DNA of 17,620 bases from an uncultured Rhodoplanes sp. (GTDB lineage: Bacteria; Pseudomonadota; Alphaproteobacteria; Rhizobiales; Xanthobacteraceae). Shown piece by piece: positions 7,541 through 14,460 of this stretch (position 1 is its first letter; the number at the start of each line of letters is the position of its first letter). A model generated the notes under the pieces. That model was not told the DNA's origin, made no database searches, and saw nothing but the letters and a program-made list of their open reading frames with translations. The stretch spans positions 1 to 17,620 of the forward strand of contig CAKZHN010000455.1 of NCBI GenBank assembly GCA_936924235.1, read 5' to 3'. A program made the position numbers and the translations under genes.

Positions 7541-8569
7541 ATGACTGCGCTGGCACGCAATGTGACATCCGTTGCCGAAAAGCTCGAGCTCAACGGCGCA
7601 AGCGAAAGCTTTGCCGCCGATGTGATCGCGGGTCTGACGTCGACACCGAAGCGGCTGCCGCCGAAGTATTTCTACGATCACGCAGGCTCCGAGCTGTTCG
7701 AGCGCATCACGGCGCTGCCGGAGTACTATCCGACGCGCACCGAGACCGCGATTCTCACCGAGCGCGCCGGCGATATCGCCAGGCTCATTCCGGCGGGCGC
7801 GGCGCTGGTCGAGTTCGGCAGCGGCTCCAGCACCAAGACGCGCATTGTGCTCCGTGAAGCCAAGACGCTCGCGGCCTATGTGCCGGTCGACATCTCGGCG
7901 GATTTCCTGAGCCAGCAGGCCGACGCGTTGCGCACGGAGTTTCCCGGGATCGCGATGCTGCCGGTGGCAGCCGACTTCAGCCAGCCGTTCGACCTGCCGA
8001 ACGCGGTGCAGTCGTTGCCGCGCGCCGGATTCTTCCCGGGCTCGACCATCGGCAATTTCGAGCCGCATGAGGCCTGCAGCTTCCTGCGTCATGCGGGACG
8101 CGTGCTCGGCCGCGGCGCAGTGCTGATCGTGGGTGTCGACCTGGTCAAGGACACGAGCGTCCTGCAGGCCGCCTACAACGACAAGCAGGGCGTCACTGCG
8201 GCGTTCAATATGAATCTGCTGAAGCGCATCAACAACGAGCTCGGCGCCAAGATCGACCTGTCGACCTTCGAGCACCACGCCTTCTTCAACCGCGAGCGCT
8301 CGCGCATCGAGATGCATCTGGCGAGCCACAAGCGCCAGCGCTTCAAGGTCTGCGGCGAGTGCGTCGACTTCCGGGCGGGCGAAACCATCCACACCGAGAA
8401 CAGCTACAAGTACACGGTCGAGTCCTTCGGCGCGCTGGCACGCGGCGCCGGCTGGACCCAGACCGCGGTCTGGACCGATGCGAAGGGCTACTTCAGCGTC
8501 AACGTCCTGACGTTGCGCGAGGAGCCGTCTGCGCCGCGTCCGCGGCCCGATCTCGCCGCGGTGGGATAG
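7541..8569 (+). CDS. egtD: L-histidine N-alpha-methyltransferase EgtD
   Basis: A 342-residue SAM-dependent enzyme that trimethylates the alpha-amino group of L-histidine to hercynine, the first step of ergothioneine synthesis. The length is close to characterised EgtD proteins. Motifs: RLPPKYFYDHAGSELFE, PEYYPTRTE (Y62-Y63), SAM-binding VEFGSGSSTKT (G93-S97), VPVDISADFL, GSTIGNFEP (N172) and IHTENSYKYT (E286, S288). From memory, the mycobacterial EgtD histidine-binding residues are Tyr56, Asn166, Glu282 and Ser284, matching in kind and spacing. It is the second gene after egtB; the AACAGG upstream is a weak ribosome-binding site, so coupling to egtB translation is possible. Its stop is only 3 nt from the end of the convergent ABC permease gene. 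Confidence 0.96.
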   Translation: MTALARNVTSVAEKLELNGASESFAADVIAGLTSTPKRLPPKYFYDHAGSELFERITALPEYYPTRTETAILTERAGDIARLIPAGAALVEFGSGSSTKTRIVLREAKTLAAYVPVDISADFLSQQADALRTEFPGIAMLPVAADFSQPFDLPNAVQSLPRAGFFPGSTIGNFEPHEACSFLRHAGRVLGRGAVLIVGVDLVKDTSVLQAAYNDKQGVTAAFNMNLLKRINNELGAKIDLSTFEHHAFFNRERSRIEMHLASHKRQRFKVCGECVDFRAGETIHTENSYKYTVESFGALARGAGWTQTAVWTDAKGYFSVNVLTLREEPSAPRPRPDLAAVG

Positions 8570-8572
8570 GCG

Positions 8573-10123
8573 TCAACGCTTCTTCTGAATCTCGCTCCAG
8601 AGCCAGCGCGCCGCCTCGGTCGGTGACGCGCCTTTTGATGTGCGGAGATTGGCGTCGCGCATCGCCGTGACGTCGATCGCATCGACGAGCGGTGCGAGCG
8701 CCGCCAGCAGGGCCTGATCGCCGCTCCGTCGCGGCGACACCAGCAGCACCGCGTCGTAGGGCGGGATCACGTGTTTGGTGTCGTCGAGCACCGTGAGCTT
8801 GTGTTGCACGATGCGGCCGTCGCTGGTGTAGCCCGCGATCACGTCAACCTCGCCACTCGCCGCTGCGGCGTACATGAACTCCGGCTGCATGGTGCGCTGC
8901 TCGCGGAACGACAGGCCATAGGCTTGGCGCAACAACTGCCATTCGGGCCGGCCGAAGAATTCGTAGTCGCCGGCGATCGACAGCGAGGGCGCGTGGCGCG
9001 CGAGATCGGCGAGCGTCCGGATCCCGAGCGATTGCGCGCGGTCGGACCGCATGATCAGCGCATAGGCATTCTCGAAGCCGAGTCCGCCGACCAGCGCGAT
9101 GCCGCTCTCGCGCTGCAGCCAGTCCTTCATTTCGGCCAGCACCTCGGCGCGCGGTTTGACGTCGCTGCGCTTCATCTGATTGGCCCAGATCGTGCCTGAA
9201 TAATCGACATAGACGTCGATGTCGCCCGTGCGCAGCGCGTCGAAGATCACGGCGGAGCCCAGGCCCTCGCGTGTCGTCGCGGACTGTCCGCCATCGCCGA
9301 GCCGCTGCGCGATCAGCGCCGCCAGCACATATTGCTCGGCGAACGGCTTGGTGCCGATCACATAGCTGGCGCGCTGTTGCGACAGTCCGGGCGCGAGCGA
9401 CATGGCCATGATCAGCAGCAGCCCGATGGCGCCGCCCACGACGAAGCCGCGCCGCCGCCGCGTCAGCCCGCTCTCCATCAGGGCCAGCAGTTGATCGACC
9501 GCGAGCGCGAATACCGCGGCCGCAGCGCAGCCGAACAGCACGAACACCCAGTTCTGCGTCTGCAACCCGGTAAAGATGTAATTGCCGAGGCTGGTCTGGC
9601 CGATCGGCGTCGACAGCGTGGCCGCGCCGATCACCCAGATCGCGGCGGTGCGGATGCCCGCCATGATCACCGGCAGCGCGAGCGGCAGCTCGACCATCAG
9701 CAGCGCCTGACGCCGCGTCATGCCAACGCCCTGTGCCGCTTCCTTGATGGCGGGGGCGATGCCTTCGAGCCCGGCGATGGTGTTCCGCAGCACCGGCAGC
9801 ATGCTGTAGAGAGTGAGCGCCAACACCGACGGCAGAAAGCCCAGCGCCGAGAAGCCCGCGCCAAAGGCCCGCTCGGTGAGCATCGCGATGCCGAGCAGCA
9901 GCGGATAGAACAGCGCGAGCAGCGCGAGGCTCGGCACGGTCTGCACCACGCTGGCGACGCCGAGCAGCACGCTGCGCAGCGCGGGCTGTCGCATCGACGC
10001 GACGGCGAGCGGCAGGCTGATCGCCAGTCCGATGAGCAGCGCCGTGACGCTCACGGCGGCGTGGCCGCCGAGATAGGCCGGCAGCCGCGCAAAGGCTTCG
10101 GCAATCGCGGCGCTTGCGTTCAT
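8573..10123 (-). CDS. ABC permease fused to substrate-binding domain (OpuC/EgtU type; candidate ergothioneine importer)
   Basis: A 516-residue fusion. Residues 1-215 are a BPD-transporter permease with several membrane segments and an EAA loop (EAAQGVGMTRRQA at 128-140, followed by ELPLALPV). A further membrane segment (about 226-245) leads to an exported OsmF/OpuC-type binding domain (about 254-516) with YVIGTKPFAEQYVL, GEGLGS-like EGLGSAVIFDAL, GDIDVYVDYSGTIW, FENAYALIMR, EFFGRPEW and AGYTSDGRI. Family members import quaternary amines such as glycine betaine or choline. The same fused layout occurs in EgtU, the ergothioneine importer of Streptococcus pneumoniae and Helicobacter pylori. The ATG overlaps the ATPase stop by 4 nt (ATGA), indicating translational coupling. 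Adjacency to egtBD favours ergothioneine or hercynine as substrate; an osmoprotectant is the alternative. Confidence 0.9.
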   Translation of the reverse strand: MNASAAIAEAFARLPAYLGGHAAVSVTALLIGLAISLPLAVASMRQPALRSVLLGVASVVQTVPSLALLALFYPLLLGIAMLTERAFGAGFSALGFLPSVLALTLYSMLPVLRNTIAGLEGIAPAIKEAAQGVGMTRRQALLMVELPLALPVIMAGIRTAAIWVIGAATLSTPIGQTSLGNYIFTGLQTQNWVFVLFGCAAAAVFALAVDQLLALMESGLTRRRRGFVVGGAIGLLLIMAMSLAPGLSQQRASYVIGTKPFAEQYVLAALIAQRLGDGGQSATTREGLGSAVIFDALRTGDIDVYVDYSGTIWANQMKRSDVKPRAEVLAEMKDWLQRESGIALVGGLGFENAYALIMRSDRAQSLGIRTLADLARHAPSLSIAGDYEFFGRPEWQLLRQAYGLSFREQRTMQPEFMYAAAASGEVDVIAGYTSDGRIVQHKLTVLDDTKHVIPPYDAVLLVSPRRSGDQALLAALAPLVDAIDVTAMRDANLRTSKGASPTEAARWLWSEIQKKR

Positions 10124-10899
10124 CGCCGCTCCAGCGCGCGCAGCCGCTCGGCCTGGCGGCGTGGCGCAGCCATCAGCTCGCGGACGTAGTCGTTCTGCGC
10201 GCCGTTCAGGAGCCGATCGGGCGTGCCATCGGCGACGATGTGGCCATCGCGCAGCACGACGATGCGGTCGGCGAGCAGCACCGCCTCCAGCATGTCATGG
10301 GTGACCATCACGGTGGTCAGGCCAAGCTCGCCGTGCAGCCGCCGGTAGTCCTCGCCGAGCGCATCACGAGTGAGTGGATCGAGCGCGCCGAACGGCTCGT
10401 CCATCAGCATGATCTTTGGCTCCGCGGCGAGCGCACGGGCCACGCCGACGCGCTGGCCTTCGCCGCCGGACAGCTCGTTCGGAAAGCGGTCGCGATGCTT
10501 GTCGCCGTCGAGCCGCACCAGCCTGATCAACTCGTCGACGCGCGATGCCATCCGCGCATCGTCCCAGCCGAGCAGCTTCGGCGTGATTGCGATGTTCTCG
10601 GCGACCGTCATGTGCGGGAAGAGCCCGATGCCCTGGAACACGTAGCCGATGCGCCGCCGCAGCGCGACGGCATCGACGGCCTGCACGTCCTCGCCGTTGA
10701 CCCGCACCACGCCCGCGCTCGGATCGGTCAGGCGGTTGATCAGCCGCAGCAGCGTCGTCTTGCCCGATCCGGACGGGCCGACGATGGCGAGGAATTCGCG
10801 GGCGCGAATTGCGAGCGAAACGCCATCCAGCGCCGGCGGGCCATCGCCAAGGCGCTTGGTGACGTTCTCGAATGCGATTGCTTCGTCCGCCGGACTCAT
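10120..10899 (-). CDS. ABC transporter ATP-binding protein (OpuCA/EgtV type)
   Basis: A 259-residue cytoplasmic ATPase that powers the fused permease-binding protein encoded directly downstream. Complete nucleotide-binding motifs: Walker A GPSGSGKTT (41-49), Q-loop YVFQ (86-89), signature LSGGEGQRVGVARALA (143-158; E-G in place of the common Q-Q), Walker B IMLMDEP (163-169) and H-loop VTHD (199-202). It has no C-terminal CBS domains, unlike glycine-betaine ATPases such as OpuAA or ProV, which are longer. The start is the first available ATG of the frame. GCCGGG lies directly before it but spacing is tight, so initiation may be weak or coupled. A TATACT sequence at about 10911-10916 (minus) could be a -10 box. 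It follows the Bug receptor gene by 20 nt. Confidence 0.92.
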   Translation of the reverse strand: MSPADEAIAFENVTKRLGDGPPALDGVSLAIRAREFLAIVGPSGSGKTTLLRLINRLTDPSAGVVRVNGEDVQAVDAVALRRRIGYVFQGIGLFPHMTVAENIAITPKLLGWDDARMASRVDELIRLVRLDGDKHRDRFPNELSGGEGQRVGVARALAAEPKIMLMDEPFGALDPLTRDALGEDYRRLHGELGLTTVMVTHDMLEAVLLADRIVVLRDGHIVADGTPDRLLNGAQNDYVRELMAAPRRQAERLRALERR

Positions 10900-10919
10900 C
10901 CCGGCATGAGTATAGCGGC

Positions 10920-11894
10920 TTATTCGACCGTCACGCCGCTCGCTTTGATGGGGCCGTTCCAGCGCGCGATCTCGCCCGCGACGAACTGCTTGAAGTATTC
11001 GGGCGTCCGGCGGTCCGGCGCCGGGATCTCCTCGCCGAGCGTCTCGAAGCGGCCGCGCACCGAGGGCAGGTCCAGCGCCTTGCTCATCGCCTGGCTGAGC
11101 TGGTTCACGATCGGGGCCGGGGTGTCCTTGGCCAGGAACAGGCCCTGCCAGGTCAGCACATCGAAATCGAGACCCTGCTCCTTGGCGGTCGGGATGTCGG
11201 GCAGCGCCGGCGAGCGCTTCAGCCCGGTGGTGGCGATGGCCTTCACGTGACCGCCCTCGATCTGTGGCTTCGAGGTCGACACCGAGTCGCAGATGTATTG
11301 CACGCGGCCGGCGATCAGGTCCTGCATCGCCGGGCCGAGCCCGCGATAGGGCACGTGGGTGACCTTCACGCCGAGCATGGCGTCGAGCAGGATGCAGCTC
11401 ACATGGGATGCCGAGCCCGCGCCCGCCGACGCAAACTGGATCTTGTCCTGGTTCGCTTTCACGTAGGCAATGAACTCCGGCAGCGTGTTGGCCGGCAGCG
11501 AGGTCGGCACGATGATCACGCGCGGCGATTCCACCGCAAGTCCGAGCGGCGTGAAATCCTTGATGGCGTCGTAGGGCGGCACCTTATAGAGCGACTGGCT
11601 CCAGCTGTGGGTGCCGTTGTTGCCGAGCACGAATTGCGAGCCGTCCGGCGTCGAGCGCGACACGCGCAGCGAGCCGACCGTGCCGCCGCCGCCGACCGGG
11701 TTCTCGACCACGACGGTCTGCCCCAGCGTCTCGGCCATGCCCTGCGCCAGGATGCGGCCGGCGACATCGCTCGGTCCGCCGGATGCGAAGGGCACCACCA
11801 GCGACAGCGTGCCGCTCTTGAGCGTCTGCGCGCCCGCAGCGGTGCTGAGGGTCAAGGCGGCGCAGGCTGCAATAAGTGTCCGAAGTCCCGCCAT
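10920..11894 (-). CDS. Bug-family (TctC-like) periplasmic solute receptor
   Basis: A 324-residue secreted receptor. The signal peptide spans residues 1-22 (ends TAAGAQT). The mature chain has LVVPFASGGPSDVAGRILAQ, VVVENPVGGGGTVG, STPDGSQFVLGNNGTHSWSQ split over 70-100, a THVPYRGLGPAMQDLIAGRVQ segment in the middle, and LPDIPTAKEQGLDFD towards the end. It is a paralogue of the receptor at 1948-2931 but clearly divergent. No tctA or tctB accompanies it. It lies 20 nt upstream of the ABC ATPase on the same strand, so it may be cotranscribed with it, although Bug proteins are not known to serve ABC importers. The ligand is unknown. Confidence 0.9.
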   Translation of the reverse strand: MAGLRTLIAACAALTLSTAAGAQTLKSGTLSLVVPFASGGPSDVAGRILAQGMAETLGQTVVVENPVGGGGTVGSLRVSRSTPDGSQFVLGNNGTHSWSQSLYKVPPYDAIKDFTPLGLAVESPRVIIVPTSLPANTLPEFIAYVKANQDKIQFASAGAGSASHVSCILLDAMLGVKVTHVPYRGLGPAMQDLIAGRVQYICDSVSTSKPQIEGGHVKAIATTGLKRSPALPDIPTAKEQGLDFDVLTWQGLFLAKDTPAPIVNQLSQAMSKALDLPSVRGRFETLGEEIPAPDRRTPEYFKQFVAGEIARWNGPIKASGVTVE

Positions 11895-11962
11895 CGTGTC
11901 GCTCCTCTGATGCAGAAGCCTAACACCGATACGCGGGAAATGGCGTGCCCGATAAATTGGCG

Positions 11963-11991
11963 AGGGCCCGGCGGTGGTGCCGCCGAGCCCT
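11963..11991 (-). terminator. Hairpin terminator downstream of rnpB
   Basis: A 12-bp stem (one G-T pair) with a 5-nt loop; on the minus strand the arms are AGGGCTCGGCGG and CCGCCGGGCCCT. It sits just after the RNase P RNA 3' end. Only a modest T-containing stretch (AATTTAT) follows, a few nt later. Confidence 0.7.
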
Positions 11992-11999
11992 CATTACAA

Positions 12000-12401
12000 A
12001 TCAGACGGCCTGTAAGCCGGGTTCTGTATGGCACACGGCGAACCGTGCACGTGACGGCCATTCCTCTGCGACGCCGGTTGCCCGGCGCCTGAAGCAACCT
12101 ACCCGGACGGCGACCCGGACAAGGGTCGGGGCTCACGCCCCGTTGCCGTCCCTATTCGGTCTTGCTCCCGGTGGGGTTTGCCGTGCCGCTGCCGTTGCCG
12201 GAAGCGCGGTGCGCTCTTACCGCACCGTTTCACCCTTGCCGCGGCCAACACGCAACGCGCCGCGGCGGTCTGCTCTCTGTGGCACTGTCCCTGGGGTCGC
12301 CCCCGCCGGACGTTATCCGGCACCGTTTGTCCTGGAGCCCGGACTTTCCTCCCCGGCCGCCTTTCGGCATTGGCGCGGAGCGGCCGTCCAGCCGACTGAC
12401 G
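12000..12401 (-). ncRNA. rnpB: RNase P RNA (bacterial type A, alphaproteobacterial)
   Basis: The catalytic RNA that matures tRNA 5' ends. On the minus strand the conserved blocks occur in order: GAGGAAAGTCCGGGCTCC near the 5' end (P3/CR-I), GGGACAGTGCCACAGAGAG with CAGACCGCC, AAGGGTGAAACGGTGCGG leading to GGTAAGAGCGC, and AGAACCCGGCTTACAGGCC near the 3' end (CR-V). Helix P1 can be drawn between TCAGTCGGC (12391-12399) and GCCGTCTGA (12001-12009) with one U-U mismatch, which sets the ends within a few nt and gives about 400 nt, normal for the group. A terminator-like hairpin follows and a duplicated -35 region precedes it. Confidence 0.96.
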
Positions 12402-12406
12402 CCGTA

Positions 12407-12454
12407 GGGATGGAGGGCCAAGGCTGGATCGTCAAGAGGCCGGATCGTCAAGAT
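12407..12454 (-). promoter_or_regulatory. rnpB promoter region with tandem duplicated TTGACG element
   Basis: Reading the minus strand, TCTTGACGATCCGGCC and TCTTGACGATCCAGCC repeat in tandem with an 18-bp period and one mismatch. The proximal TTGACG (12430-12435) lies about 35 nt before the P1-based rnpB 5' end, where a -35 box belongs, and CTTGAC matches the alphaproteobacterial -35 consensus. The -10 is not obvious. The distal copy overlaps the ampD stop codon: the TGA lies inside its TTGACG. Confidence 0.6.
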
Positions 12455-13332
12455 GCGGCCGGCTCGCCCTTGGGCTTCTGCTGCTTGGACGCCTCTTGCT
12501 TGGATGGGTCTGACTTGGGCGGCTGCGGTGCGGCGCGTTTCGCCGCCTGCGCGCCCGGAGCCTTCTGCATGCCGCCGAACTCCTTGGCGACCAGCAGCCG
12601 GCGCAGCGTTTCCCGCGTCGAGGTGTCGGTGATGCCGTCGACCTTGGCCGGACGGAAGTGCCGCTGGAAGCCGCTGACGACCTCCTGCGTGTCCTGGTCG
12701 TAGGTGCCGTTGACGTTGAGGCCATAGCCGTATTCGACCAGCGCCTTCTGCAACTCGGTGACCTTGTCGCCGGTGTCCTTGAGCTGCAGCACCGGGCCTT
12801 CGGTGATCGCAACCGGCTCGACCCACAGCCCGATGTTCGATTGCGACAGCCGCTTCCACGGAAACTTCTCGCCGGGGTCCTGCTTCCGCGCCGGCGCCAC
12901 GTCGGAATGCGCCACGATGTTCTCCGGCCGGATGATGTTGCGGGTGAGGATCGAGCGGCACAGCGTGATGACGGCGGCAATCTGCCGCGCCGGAAAATCC
13001 GGGTAGCCGAAATCGTGGCCGGGGTTGCAGATCTCGATGCCGATCGAGCGCGAATTGATGTCGGGGTCCCCGTTCCACGTGGAGACGCCGGCATGCCACG
13101 CCCGCTTGACCTCGGGCACGAGCTGCAGGATCGAGCCGTTGTCCATCACCACGTAATGCGACGAGACGCGCGCCTTCGGATCGCACAGCCGGTGCACCGC
13201 CTCGTGCGCGAACTGCATGCCGGTGTAATGCAGGACGATCATGTCCGGGCGCGCAAGGCCGGTGCGCTCGTCGAAATTCGGCGAGGCCTCGACGCGCTCA
13301 ACCACGCTGGAATCGGGGGCGAATGGCGGCAT
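12448..13332 (-). CDS. ampD: N-acetylmuramoyl-L-alanine amidase, AmpD type, with peptidoglycan-binding domain
   Basis: A 294-residue zinc amidase (Amidase_2) that cleaves the lactyl-amide bond between MurNAc and L-Ala, in AmpD on anhydro-muropeptides during wall recycling. The catalytic domain (about 20-170) has the zinc ligands H35 (VLHYTG), H142 and D152 (VAHSDVAPARKQDPG), with E100 in SIGIEICNPG. A peptidoglycan_binding_1 domain (about 180-250) shows ELQKALVEYGYGLNVNGTYD. Residues 255-294 are a Lys/Pro/Ala/Gln-rich tail. No signal peptide with the chosen ATG at 13332; upstream the frame stays open to 13536 but crosses a transcription terminator, so the long form is rejected. No clear ribosome-binding site precedes 13332. 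It lies directly upstream of rnpB. Confidence 0.85.
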   Translation of the reverse strand: MPPFAPDSSVVERVEASPNFDERTGLARPDMIVLHYTGMQFAHEAVHRLCDPKARVSSHYVVMDNGSILQLVPEVKRAWHAGVSTWNGDPDINSRSIGIEICNPGHDFGYPDFPARQIAAVITLCRSILTRNIIRPENIVAHSDVAPARKQDPGEKFPWKRLSQSNIGLWVEPVAITEGPVLQLKDTGDKVTELQKALVEYGYGLNVNGTYDQDTQEVVSGFQRHFRPAKVDGITDTSTRETLRRLLVAKEFGGMQKAPGAQAAKRAAPQPPKSDPSKQEASKQQKPKGEPAAS

Positions 13333-13466
13333 GCACGGACAATAAAGGAAGAATCTTAACGGAGCCAAGAGCAGGCGAAGCGCCCATCGAAGATAGGCGA
13401 AGACTGCAACAGCAAAAGGCCTGGCCGCCAGAGCAAGATTTGATGAGCTATAAAAAGCAGCAGCGG

Positions 13467-13510
13467 AAAAAGCGGCGGCCCGGGCTTTCTTCCGAAGCCC
13501 GGACCGCCGC
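13467..13510 (-). terminator. Intrinsic terminator of the PRC-barrel gene
   Basis: A 16-bp stem with a 7-nt loop at 13472-13510, followed on the minus strand by TTTTT (13467-13471). In minus-strand RNA all 16 positions pair, with one G-U; in plus-strand RNA that position is an A-C mismatch, supporting the minus direction. It lies 57 nt after the PRC-barrel gene stop. Between them is a small inverted repeat, GCGTCA/TGACGC at 13543-13560. Confidence 0.85.
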
Positions 13511-13567
13511 TGGACGCTCCCTGTAATCAACCTCAACTCAACGCGTCACTGGACTGACGCAACGGCG

Positions 13568-14170
13568 TCAGCGAGCCATGCCGCCGCCGGCCGGAGCCGG
13601 CCGCGTTGCGCCGCCCATGCCGGTCGTCGAGCTCGGCGCCCGGTACGGCTCGAAGTTCGCCGCCTGCTTGAGCTCGTCCTTGGTCATGGCGATCTTCAGC
13701 TTGTCGGACTCGTTCTTGGACTTGTCGCCGGCCACCACCTGGAAGGCATTCGGCGCCATCGCGACGTCCTTCGAGCCGATGCCGAGGAAGCCGCCGACGC
13801 TGACCACGTAGGCTTCGATCTTGCCGTCCTTGTCGAACAGGATGTCGCTCACATCGCCGATCTTCTGATCGTCGGTGCCGATCACGTCGGTGCCTTTGAA
13901 CTTCGAGGCGAGATACTGGTCGGAGCGCTGCGAGTTCACGAACTTCGCCGAGGCGCTCGGCGCGGTGGCCGACGCGGAGGAACTCGGAGCAGGACTTGTC
14001 GCAGCCGGACCTGTCGCGGGCGTGCTCATGCTGGGCGACTTGGCCGGCGGCGTCGATTCGGTTGCGGCCGGCGGGGACGACGGAGCCGGAGAAGGCGGCA
14101 TGCCTTCGGCGACGGCGGCGCCGATCATCAAGCCGGTGATAGCGGTGGTGACCATGAGTTTCTTCAGCAT
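13568..14170 (-). CDS. Secreted PRC-barrel domain protein
   Basis: A 200-residue exported protein. A signal peptide (MLKKLMVTTAITGLMIGAAV then AEG) is followed by a low-complexity Pro/Ser/Ala/Thr-rich stretch (about 25-80) and a PRC-barrel domain (about 90-185) containing SKFKGTDVIGTDDQKIGDVS, ILFDKDGKIEAYVVSVGGFL and KDVAMAPNAF. PRC-barrels are small beta-barrels found in photosynthetic reaction centre H subunits, RimM and many stress-associated envelope proteins of Hyphomicrobiales; the biochemical role is not known. The ATG at 14170 is preceded by AGGGAG at about 6 nt. An EcfG-type promoter (GGAAC-N17-CGTT) lies about 60-85 nt upstream, implying general-stress control, and an intrinsic terminator follows. 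Monocistronic. Confidence 0.88.
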   Translation of the reverse strand: MLKKLMVTTAITGLMIGAAVAEGMPPSPAPSSPPAATESTPPAKSPSMSTPATGPAATSPAPSSSASATAPSASAKFVNSQRSDQYLASKFKGTDVIGTDDQKIGDVSDILFDKDGKIEAYVVSVGGFLGIGSKDVAMAPNAFQVVAGDKSKNESDKLKIAMTKDELKQAANFEPYRAPSSTTGMGGATRPAPAGGGMAR

Positions 14171-14228
14171 TGCGGTCTCCCTGGAGTGATTCGGATCAAA
14201 CATCGGAATCCCCCCGCTCGGGCGGAAC

Positions 14229-14254
14229 AACGCGCGCGGTAGCCGACATGTTCC
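14229..14254 (-). promoter_or_regulatory. EcfG-type (general stress response) promoter of the PRC-barrel gene
   Basis: On the minus strand GGAAC (14250-14254) and CGTT (14229-14232) are separated by exactly 17 nt, the consensus of sigma-EcfG promoters in Hyphomicrobiales. The position implies a start near 14220 and a leader of about 50 nt to the ATG at 14170. Confidence 0.75.
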
Positions 14255-14268
14255 GACTGCGTCGGAAC
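14250..14268. repeat. Palindrome placing two outward-facing GGAAC -35 elements
   Basis: GTTCCGAC-TGC-GTCGGAAC is a perfect 8-bp inverted repeat with a 3-nt centre. Its left arm holds the -35 of the PRC-barrel promoter (minus strand). Its right arm holds a GGAAC on the plus strand, followed after 16 nt by GGTT, a one-mismatch EcfG -10. Confidence 0.6.
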
Positions 14269-14409
14269 GTCGGCGAGACTGTGAGGTTTTTTTGAAGTGA
14301 AAGGGGCGACGTGGCGCATGGATAGTGCGCTGCGATGCGGTCGCTTTGTGTTCCGCGCGACAGCAGGCTTCGTGACGCGGTCGAGTTCCGTGCAGCCTCA
14401 CCGAAATCG

Positions 14410-14460
14410 TTCGCTTTGCAAACGATTCCTTAATCTTAAACCGCATTAATCGCTGTTTAC
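14410..14460 (+). promoter_or_regulatory. AT-rich putative promoter/CtrA-CcrM-like region upstream of rsmH
   Basis: The 552-nt gap before rsmH contains one clear AT-rich island here. It has three TTAA tetranucleotides in about 20 nt (two separated by 6 nt, close to but not the CtrA TTAA-N7-TTAA consensus), a GATTC (GANTC, CcrM site) at 14424-14428, and a TTGCAA that could act as a -35. I cannot define one promoter unambiguously. No mraZ or other gene is visible between 14255 and 14722. Confidence 0.35.

Noticed and set aside
12099..12407. Several short open frames on both strands in 11945-12407
   Set aside because: They lie within rnpB, whose conserved RNA blocks explain the sequence.
13333..13536. 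N-terminal extension of AmpD (68 codons) with a hydrophobic stretch that could look like a membrane anchor
   Set aside because: The extension crosses the PRC-barrel gene terminator (13467-13510), and the amidase fold is complete from the ATG at 13332.
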